Shown here in pieces: positions 23,522-30,555 of a DNA stretch of 64,000 bases. This stretch comes from JAVKBW01 sp964352715 (GTDB lineage: Bacteria > Pseudomonadota > Alphaproteobacteria > UBA8366 > Aestuariispiraceae). A program made the translations under genes and the position numbers. The notes under the pieces are model-generated. The model saw only the letters and a program-made list of their open reading frames with translations, was not told the origin of the DNA and ran no database searches. Each line of letters starts with the position of its first letter. The stretch's first letter is position 1. The stretch is from assembly GCA_964352715.1 (NCBI GenBank), contig CAYGSU010000009.1, forward strand, positions 10,210 to 74,209, read 5' to 3'.

Positions 23522-25141
23522 ATGGATATTATAATCCTGAACGCCAACATCGTAACCATGAATCCATTGGCGCTTCGGGCAAATGCACTCGCGGTGGTTG
23601 CGGGCAGGGTGGCGGCTCTCGGCACCGACGAACAGATCCGGGCGCTGGCCGGGCCGGAAACGCGTGTTATCGACGCTGGCGGACGGCTTGTGCTTCCAGG
23701 CTTTCAGGATACCCATATTCATCTTCAGGACAGCGGTCAGGATTACAGCCAGAACGTCGATCTGGGCGATGCGGCGACGCCGGACGAATTGGCCGATATG
23801 CTGGCAGGCTTCGCAAAAACGCACGCGCGACCCTGGGTCAACGGGACAGGATGGTCGGCCGGTGATTTCGGTGCGCATAATCTGGATCGCAAGCTGCTTG
23901 ACCGGGCGGTGCCTGATCGGCCCTGCCTGATTGTCGCATCGGATGGCCACAATGCCTGTATGAACTCAAAGGGATGCGAGGCTGTCGGCCTTGTTGCGGG
24001 AACGCCTGATCCGATGAACGGCCATTTCGTTCTGGACGAAAATGGCGAACCGACCGGTCTTCTTTACGAGGATGCGGTTTCCTGGGCGGAAGATCAGACT
24101 CCGCGGCCGACCGATGATGATTTTGTTGCCGGTGTAAAATGGGCGCAGAAAACCGCAAACCAGTTCGGATTGACCGGCGTTCAGGACCCGAAGGTGGAAG
24201 AGCGCCATGCCCGCGTCTATCGGCGCATGGCCGATGCCGGCGAGCTGACATTGCGGGTTGCAGCAACCGCCAAGGTGTTCCCGCGCGAGGAGCTTGCCGA
24301 GGCGCTTGAGCGGCTGGAAACGATGCGGTGCGAAAACCAGACAGACATGTACCGCATCCACGCTGCCAAGTTCTTTCTGGACGGGGTGATCGAAAACAGA
24401 ACAGCGACCATGATCGAGCCGTATTCCGATGATATCGGCGGCAATGCACCGCTTATGTTCACGCCCGAGCAGATCCTTACCTACTTCCCGGCTTTTGATG
24501 CGGCCCGGTTTCAGTTGCATGTGCATGTCATTGGCGATGGTGCGGCGCGTATCGCCTTTGACGGGGTGGAAGCGGCCCGGCGGCAGAATACCGACTGGCC
24601 GGCCTTGCACCAGTTTGCGCATATCCAGTGCATTGATCCGGCGGATATTCCCCGGTTCCGTCAGCTTGGCGTAGTTGCCAACGTTCAGCCGCTCTGGGCG
24701 CGGGCCGAACCTTCGGTGACCGAGATTGCTGCGCCGATGATCGGGCCGGAACGGACGAAGTGGATGTACGCCTTCCGCTCGATGGCCGATGCGGGCGCGC
24801 CGATGGCACTGTCCAGCGACTGGGGCGTGTCGACGATGAACCCGTTTGCGATCATCGAAACAGCGCTCACAAGACAACCGCCGGCGAAATCAGGCGACTA
24901 TCCGGCCTTCCTGCCGGAACAGCGATTGACCATGGCGCAATGCATTTCGGGCTATACGGTTCAGGCGGCGGCGGCGGCGTGGCGGTCGCGCGATACGGGT
25001 ACGCTTGATCCGGGCAAGTTCGCTGATCTGATCATTCTCGACCGCGATATCTTTACCTGCGACGTTTACGATATCGGCGACACGGAGGTATTGCTGACAT
25101 TACTCGCCGGCGAGGAAGTCCACCGGTCGGACCGCTTCTAG
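23522..25141 (+). CDS. YtcJ-like metal-dependent amidohydrolase
   Basis: 539 residues from ATG 23522, which has AGAGGA upstream; the frame stays open further back, but this start gives the family N-terminus MDIIILNANIVTMNP. It is an amidohydrolase-3 domain protein: metal ligands in GFQDTHIHLQD (His65, His67), then FFLDGVIENRTA, LHVHVIGDGAAR and the aspartate in LSSDWGVSTMNPF. The C-terminal beta sandwich has GTLDPGKFADLIILDRD. Such enzymes hydrolyse amides or N-formyl and N-acyl groups. It is divergent from the polyamine-type ABC operon, with 176 bases between the starts, so it may act on the imported compound (inference). Confidence 0.88.
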   Translation: MDIIILNANIVTMNPLALRANALAVVAGRVAALGTDEQIRALAGPETRVIDAGGRLVLPGFQDTHIHLQDSGQDYSQNVDLGDAATPDELADMLAGFAKTHARPWVNGTGWSAGDFGAHNLDRKLLDRAVPDRPCLIVASDGHNACMNSKGCEAVGLVAGTPDPMNGHFVLDENGEPTGLLYEDAVSWAEDQTPRPTDDDFVAGVKWAQKTANQFGLTGVQDPKVEERHARVYRRMADAGELTLRVAATAKVFPREELAEALERLETMRCENQTDMYRIHAAKFFLDGVIENRTATMIEPYSDDIGGNAPLMFTPEQILTYFPAFDAARFQLHVHVIGDGAARIAFDGVEAARRQNTDWPALHQFAHIQCIDPADIPRFRQLGVVANVQPLWARAEPSVTEIAAPMIGPERTKWMYAFRSMADAGAPMALSSDWGVSTMNPFAIIETALTRQPPAKSGDYPAFLPEQRLTMAQCISGYTVQAAAAAWRSRDTGTLDPGKFADLIILDRDIFTCDVYDIGDTEVLLTLLAGEEVHRSDRF

Positions 25142-25154
25142 AAAGGTCAACCGG

Positions 25155-25958
25155 TCAGGTATAGGGCGGGCAGTGCCAGCCCTTGGGCGATTCCGTGAAA
25201 ATCTCGAACCCATCGGCCGTAACCGCGATCGAATGTTCAAACTGCGCCGACAACTGCCGGTCCTTGGTAACCGCCGTCCAGCCGTCCTGCAGGATTTTTA
25301 CATCGTATGTGCCGATATTGATCATCGGTTCAACGGTGAAGAACATGCCTTCCTCAAGCCGCATTCCGGCGCCTGGCTTGCCGTAATGCAGGATTGACGG
25401 GGCGTCGTGGAACACCCGGCCGATGCCGTGGCCGCAGAAATCGCGCACAACAGAATAGCGGTGGTTTTCGGCATATTCCTGAATTGCATGGCCGATATCG
25501 CCCAGCGTCGCACCCGGGCGAACCGACTCGATACCCAGCATCATGCAGTCGTAGGTCGCCTGGGTCAGTTTCCGGGCTTTCACCGAAACCTTGTCGCCGA
25601 CCAGGAACATACGGCTGGTGTCGCCGTGCCATCCGTCGAGAATCACCGTGATGTCGATGTTAACGGAATCGCCATCCTGCAGCTTTTTCGCATCATCGGG
25701 AATGCCATGGCATACGACATGATTGATACTGGTGCAGATCGACTTCGGAAATCCGCGGTAGTTCAGTGGCGCCGGTATCGCACCGTGTGAAACAATGAAT
25801 TCATGGCATAGCGTATCGAGCTGTCCGGTGGTGATGCCCGGCTCAACATGCGGCGTGATATAATCAAGCACTTCCGCGGCCAGCCGGCCGGCTTTGCGCA
25901 TGCCGTCGAAATCGGCATCGGAATGAATATGGACCCTTCGGGCATGTTCATAGTTCAT
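25155..25958 (-). CDS. map: Methionine aminopeptidase, type I
   Basis: 267 residues. All metal ligands of the pita-bread fold are present: Asp102 (NIDITV), Asp113 (HGDTSRMF), His177 (FCGHGIG), Glu210 (FFTVEPM) and Glu241 (QFEHSIAV). His80 (SINHVVCHG) is the substrate-binding histidine. It removes the starting methionine from nascent proteins. It is the last gene of the minus-strand cluster with sfsA, a DsbA-like gene and an M48 protease. Confidence 0.97.
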   Translation of the reverse strand: MNYEHARRVHIHSDADFDGMRKAGRLAAEVLDYITPHVEPGITTGQLDTLCHEFIVSHGAIPAPLNYRGFPKSICTSINHVVCHGIPDDAKKLQDGDSVNIDITVILDGWHGDTSRMFLVGDKVSVKARKLTQATYDCMMLGIESVRPGATLGDIGHAIQEYAENHRYSVVRDFCGHGIGRVFHDAPSILHYGKPGAGMRLEEGMFFTVEPMINIGTYDVKILQDGWTAVTKDRQLSAQFEHSIAVTADGFEIFTESPKGWHCPPYT

Positions 25959-25995
25959 CTGTTCACCTACATCACCATCTCTTCAGGCGACGCCC

Positions 25996-26715
25996 TTATA
26001 GTTTGATCGGCAGGGCCTCGCCCAGGGTGATCGATTGCGGCGTCACACGACAGGCGTAGCACAAAATTTCCACACCCGCATCCCTGGCGAACAGCAGTTC
26101 ACGAGCATAATCGGCATCGATATCGCTTGCCGTGGTGAAATATCCGCAATCTTCCCGTTGAACAAGGAACAACATGACGCTCCGGGCAGCGTTTTCCCGG
26201 CAGACAGCCTTCAGTTCGCGCAAGTGTTTCGCCCCGCGTTTGGTTACTGCATCGGGAAATTCCGCAGCCTCAGGATGGGGCCCTGCGGGCCTCCGCAGGG
26301 TGACGCTCTTAACTTCCACATAGGCGGGCAGGCGATCATCCTGTTCGAGCAGGAAATCAATCCGGCTGTTTTCGCCGTACGGTACTTCTGCACGGACGCT
26401 TGAAAACCCCGTCAATTCGCTGATCGAGCCATCATTCAACGCTTCTGCGACGATGCCGTTTGCCCGGTTGGCATTGACCGTTACCAGCGATGTGTCTGCA
26501 TCGACAAGTTCCCAGCGCCAGTCCAGCTTGGCTTTCGGGTTCGGGTTGGGCGACAGCCAGACGGTCGACCCCGGTTCTGCCAGACCGATCATCGACCCCG
26601 GATTGCCGCAATGCGCGACGACCGGCGTCTCTTGGCCTTCAAGGATCACATCTGCCAGAAACCGTTTGTAGCGACGCACCAGTCGAGCCGGAACGAGAGG
26701 AGGGTCGAATTGCAC
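25996..26715 (-). CDS. sfsA: SfsA family protein (sugar fermentation stimulation / nucleic acid-binding)
   Basis: 239 residues from a GTG at 26715; no better start is nearby and the N-terminus MQFDPPLVPARLVRRYKRFL is family-typical. The first part is an OB-like domain (VVAHCGNPGSMIGL). The second is a nuclease-like domain with FLLEQDDRLPAYVEVKSVTL, whose D-ExK pattern resembles restriction-like nucleases. E. coli SfsA was linked to maltose metabolism and binds DNA; its cellular role stays unclear. It follows the DsbA-like gene by 12 bases. Confidence 0.92.
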   Translation of the reverse strand: MQFDPPLVPARLVRRYKRFLADVILEGQETPVVAHCGNPGSMIGLAEPGSTVWLSPNPNPKAKLDWRWELVDADTSLVTVNANRANGIVAEALNDGSISELTGFSSVRAEVPYGENSRIDFLLEQDDRLPAYVEVKSVTLRRPAGPHPEAAEFPDAVTKRGAKHLRELKAVCRENAARSVMLFLVQREDCGYFTTASDIDADYARELLFARDAGVEILCYACRVTPQSITLGEALPIKL

Positions 26716-26727
26716 GTCAGGCGCCGG

Positions 26728-27480
26728 CTAACTCTTATCTGCGCGCGATTGCTCGATAATTTGCATCAGACCGTTCTTGTCCAGCGCACCCGGGATAAGC
26801 TGAGAACCGACAACCATTGCCGGTGTGCCGGTAACGCCGATGGCTTCGGCGATCTGGCGGTTGCGGTCCAGTTGTTCCGAAATGCCCGGGTCACGCATGT
26901 CGGTTGCAAGACGGGTGGTATCAAGACCAACCTCACGAGCGGTTTGCATCACCATTGCTTCCGTGAGTTGGCCGCGCAACTGCATCAGTGCGGTATGAAA
27001 TTCCAGATACTTGCCCTGTTTCTGTGATGCCAGTGCGGCGCGGGACGCGAATGTCGATGCCGGGCCGAGAATGGGCAGCTCCTTGAAAACCACCTTCAGT
27101 TTGGGGTCGCCTTGCATCAGGTCGACAAGCGACGGAAACATCCGTTTGCAATAGCCGCACTGGTAGTCGAAGAATTCAACCAGCGTCACATCGGTATCCA
27201 TGGCGCCGTTGTCGGGTGAGGCGGGATCGTTGTTCAGCACCTCGATGTATTTTTCCAGCGCCGCTGCCTGTTCAGCCTGGCGGGCTTCTTCTTCCCGGCG
27301 CTCGTATTCCTTCAGCGCCTCTATGATGACTTCAGGGTTTTCGCGCAGATAGTCGCGCACGATTGTCCGAATGGCTTCCTCGTCCTGAACCGGCGAGGCG
27401 TCTTCGGCATATCCCGGGGCAACGCCGAACCCGATCCATACGATGGCTGCCAGAAGCACCGGCCGAATGAAAGTCTTCAT
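26728..27480 (-). CDS. DsbA family thiol-disulfide oxidoreductase (Com1-like)
   Basis: 250 residues with a Sec signal peptide ending near GYA-ED (residue 25). A charged helical region (about 35-82) precedes the thioredoxin fold. The active site is FFDYQCGYCKRM (Cys108, Cys111) and the cis-proline loop is TGTPAMVVG. This layout is that of the Com1/BdbD-type periplasmic oxidoreductases, which form or isomerise disulfides in exported proteins. It is encoded 15 bases after the M48 protease, so the two probably share envelope quality-control work (inference). Confidence 0.9.
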   Translation of the reverse strand: MKTFIRPVLLAAIVWIGFGVAPGYAEDASPVQDEEAIRTIVRDYLRENPEVIIEALKEYERREEEARQAEQAAALEKYIEVLNNDPASPDNGAMDTDVTLVEFFDYQCGYCKRMFPSLVDLMQGDPKLKVVFKELPILGPASTFASRAALASQKQGKYLEFHTALMQLRGQLTEAMVMQTAREVGLDTTRLATDMRDPGISEQLDRNRQIAEAIGVTGTPAMVVGSQLIPGALDKNGLMQIIEQSRADKS

Positions 27481-27495
27481 CTGATCTCCTTCGGC

Positions 27496-28881
27496 CTATT
27501 CAGCCTCGTCCACGATCTGTCCCTTGTTGGCCTGAACCAGAATATCCTGCGCGCGAAGCCAGCCCGCCGACCCTTCAGGCAGGATATCCATGGCTTTTTT
27601 GGCGTGCAGTTTTGCGGCATCGGCCCGCCGGGTGCGAATGGTCTCTTCTGCCTGTGCGAGCGCCAGATTGCCGGTATCGTTGCGACGGCTGTAAATCGTC
27701 GCCAGCGACCGCCAGGCGCTCGTCAGCCAGGGTTCGTACCGCAGCGCTTCGTTAAGGTTCTTTTCGGCTTCGTCTTCGTAATCCGGGTTGTTCAGATCGA
27801 CCAGCGAACTGGCGAGGCTGAGCCGGATGAGCGCCGCCCAGGGCAGAATTTCGACAGCCTTGCGGTATGGGTCCAGCGATTCTTCCAACCGACCGCTATC
27901 ACGCAGAATATCGCCTTTCAATTCATAGAAAAAGGCGTTTTCCGGTTCCCGTTCAAGCAGGATCGCCATGTATTTCAGCGCCTCGTCGGCATGGCTCTGC
28001 TGCATCAGCGACATCGCGTGGGCGTAATAGGCGGGTGTGGAGGTGTCTTCAGGCGGATAGCGCGTCGCAACCTCGCCGGGCGACAGGGTGTAGCCGGCGA
28101 TTTTCGCGCGCATGCGCTCATGCAACCGTGTGTAGGTCTTGTTCAGGGGCTCGTGCGCTGCCGTCGACGCTTTCAGATGATTTGCGATGAATTCGATACG
28201 GTCCTGGCTCAGCGGGTGGGTCTGCGTATAGGCGTTGGTTCCGGCCGAATACAGCTTGCTCTGCTCTAACAGGATTTCGAGGAACTCCCTGAATCCTTCC
28301 GCGCTGATGCCGGCCCGGTCCAGATAGGTTGTCGCGGCCTGGTCGGCAGACTGTTCCATGCCGCGTGTGTATTGCAGAAGCTGACGCTGGCCGACCTGCT
28401 GCCCCAGCGCCGACGCCGCAATGGCGATATCCGCCCGACCGGTCGCTATCGCGGCCGGAATACCAAGCAGCAGGCTGGCAATTGCCGTCGTCTGCGCTGA
28501 ATCCAGTCCGTCTCGGAAACGCGCCAGATGGCCGCCTGTAATATGGCCTACTTCGTGCGCAAGAACGCCGATAACCTGACCGGCGGATTCGGCGCGCAGC
28601 AGAAGACCGGTATGAACAAAAATCCGCTGGCCGTTGGCGACAAAGGCGTTCAGCACCGACGAATTGACCAGATGAATGCGCACGGCAGCCGGGTCCAGGT
28701 CGGCGGCATCGAAAATCGGTGCGGCATAAACGCGGATCGTGTTTTCAATCTCGGTGTCACGCACTAGGTTGATGCCTTGCGATTGTGCCGAGGCAGTGGA
28801 TAGGCTGGCCAAACCGATGCACAGCGAGGTAATCGCCGAAAAGGCGCTCTGCCTGAATACGTCTTGAAGGAGTCGTTTCAT
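27496..28881 (-). CDS. M48 family metalloprotease with TPR tail (BepA-like)
   Basis: 461 residues. Signal peptide 1-33 (ASLSTASAQS). The zinc site is VLAHEVGHITGGH (His109, Glu110, His113), with the third ligand Glu176 in MEQSADQA. From about 280 on are tetratricopeptide-like repeats, such as DEALKYMAILLEREPENAFFYE and LEESLDPYRKAVEILPWAAL. The architecture matches BepA/YfgC, a periplasmic chaperone-protease that helps or degrades outer-membrane proteins such as LptD. First gene of the M48-dsbA-sfsA-map cluster. Confidence 0.9.
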   Translation of the reverse strand: MKRLLQDVFRQSAFSAITSLCIGLASLSTASAQSQGINLVRDTEIENTIRVYAAPIFDAADLDPAAVRIHLVNSSVLNAFVANGQRIFVHTGLLLRAESAGQVIGVLAHEVGHITGGHLARFRDGLDSAQTTAIASLLLGIPAAIATGRADIAIAASALGQQVGQRQLLQYTRGMEQSADQAATTYLDRAGISAEGFREFLEILLEQSKLYSAGTNAYTQTHPLSQDRIEFIANHLKASTAAHEPLNKTYTRLHERMRAKIAGYTLSPGEVATRYPPEDTSTPAYYAHAMSLMQQSHADEALKYMAILLEREPENAFFYELKGDILRDSGRLEESLDPYRKAVEILPWAALIRLSLASSLVDLNNPDYEDEAEKNLNEALRYEPWLTSAWRSLATIYSRRNDTGNLALAQAEETIRTRRADAAKLHAKKAMDILPEGSAGWLRAQDILVQANKGQIVDEAE

Positions 28882-28884
28882 TCT

Positions 28885-30534
28885 ATGCCGTTTTCTCGTG
28901 ATACTGCCCGTCAGCCGCTATCCGTTAACATAGGGATGCGGTCACGCAAGCGCAAAGGCCTGATCGCCCTGTTAACAGGGATGTGTTCGATTCTCGGCGC
29001 CTGCGCTGTAGAGCAAGGACCCGGTCTTGGACAGCCGGGATATGTCGGTGGTTTCTACGGCGGGGTCGCTGCCGATGAACCGCATGCCGTCATAGCGGCA
29101 CGTGACGTGCTGACAGCGGGCGGCACCGCCGCCGATGCCGCAGTGGCGCTTTCCTTCGCGTTATCGGTGACCCTCCCGACCCGGGCAGGACTGGGGGGCG
29201 GCGGTAGCTGCATTGTGCACGATGCCGGTCTTGGGCTTACCGAAGCCCTCGATTTCCTCCCACGGATCGGGACTGGAAATGGCCGGGTTCCGACAACAAT
29301 CCCGACACTGGCGCGGGCGATGCTTGTGATGCATGCCCGGTATGGCCGTCTCGACTGGCGCGAAGTGCTCGCACCTGCCGAACAGCTTGCCCGGTTCGGT
29401 TATCGGCCGTCGCGCGCCCTGCGGCGTGAACTGACCGCGCTGTGGCCGCTGATTCAGCGTGATCCGACGGCCCTGAAAGTGTTCGGCGGCTCGACCGGCA
29501 CGATCCCGACCCCGGAATCGACATTGCGGCAGGTCCAGCTCGCGTCGATCCTTGGCCAGATCCGGGTTCGTGGGGCCGGTGTGATGTATTCCGGCAGCGT
29601 TTCCCAAGCGATTTCCGAATCCTACCAGCATGTCGGCGGTACCCTGACGCTCGACGATATCCGGGGCTTTGTTCCGGAATGGCGGGTGCCGATCGCCACG
29701 CCGTTCTTTAACGGAAGAACCCTGTTCGTGCCGCCACCACCCGACAACGGCGGCGTTTTGATCGCACAGAGCGCCGGTCTGATGGAAGTCGATGACAGGT
29801 TCGGCCAGACGGCAGGCGAGGAGCGGGTGCATTTGCTGGTTCAGGCCATGCGCAAGTCATTTGCGGAAAAGGACGAGTGGATCAATACGGTCGGTTTGCC
29901 GATTGAAAACCTGGAGAGCCTTGTTTCCGAAGACAGGCTTGAAGAGATGTCCGGCAATATCGGCAGCGATGAAGCCGTGAATGTACCGACATCGAATGGC
30001 GTGCCGATCACCAGTGGCGGCGCGACAGGCTTTGTGGTCGTTGACCGCGCAGGCATGACGGTTGCGTGCACGCTGACGATCGGTGGGCCGCTGGGCACCC
30101 GGAAAATGCTGGATGAATTCGGTTTCTATCCGGGGTTGGCGCCGACGCAGGCCGGGTCATGGCTGACGCCGGCTGTTGTCGTCAGCGAGCCGACCTCTCA
30201 GATTTACTATGCGTCGGCTGGAACCGACGGATCGTCGGCGCTTGCCGCCACGTTGTCGGTGCTGGCCGGCGTCAATTCGGATTCTGCAAGTCTGGATTCA
30301 CTTGTTGGCGCCCCCCGGTTCTTTCTGAACCCGTCGAAGAGCGAGATTATCGTCGAACCGGGTCTCGATCCGGCGGCACTGGCAAGCAAGGGGTACACGG
30401 TACGGGCGGGCCGAAGCCCGTCCCGCATCAATGTCATGTATTGTCCGTCCGGATACCCGGTTCAGCAGGAAAAGCGGCGCTGCGCCATCGCCACAGATAC
30501 GCGTGGCGACGGTCTGTCCGTTCTGGCCGAATAA
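28885..30534 (+). CDS. Gamma-glutamyltransferase-like lipoprotein, nucleophile apparently missing
   Basis: 549 residues from ATG 28885, which has GAAGGAG 12 bases upstream; ATG 28936 (MRSRKRKGLIALLTG) is an alternative that gives a more standard signal peptide. A lipobox LGAC follows the hydrophobic stretch, so the protein is probably lipid-anchored. The body is a gamma-glutamyltranspeptidase: HAVIAARDVLTAGGTAADAA, GLGGGGSCIVHDA and PPPPDNGGVLIAQ are typical of the large subunit. At the usual self-cleavage site (E. coli Thr391 in TTHFSVVD) it reads ATGFVVVD, with alanine coded at 30022-30024. Whether the next threonine can replace the nucleophile is unknown. Divergent from the M48 gene. Confidence 0.8.
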   Translation: MPFSRDTARQPLSVNIGMRSRKRKGLIALLTGMCSILGACAVEQGPGLGQPGYVGGFYGGVAADEPHAVIAARDVLTAGGTAADAAVALSFALSVTLPTRAGLGGGGSCIVHDAGLGLTEALDFLPRIGTGNGRVPTTIPTLARAMLVMHARYGRLDWREVLAPAEQLARFGYRPSRALRRELTALWPLIQRDPTALKVFGGSTGTIPTPESTLRQVQLASILGQIRVRGAGVMYSGSVSQAISESYQHVGGTLTLDDIRGFVPEWRVPIATPFFNGRTLFVPPPPDNGGVLIAQSAGLMEVDDRFGQTAGEERVHLLVQAMRKSFAEKDEWINTVGLPIENLESLVSEDRLEEMSGNIGSDEAVNVPTSNGVPITSGGATGFVVVDRAGMTVACTLTIGGPLGTRKMLDEFGFYPGLAPTQAGSWLTPAVVVSEPTSQIYYASAGTDGSSALAATLSVLAGVNSDSASLDSLVGAPRFFLNPSKSEIIVEPGLDPAALASKGYTVRAGRSPSRINVMYCPSGYPVQQEKRRCAIATDTRGDGLSVLAE

Positions 30535-30555
30535 GAAGGGCGGCCGACCGCCGGA

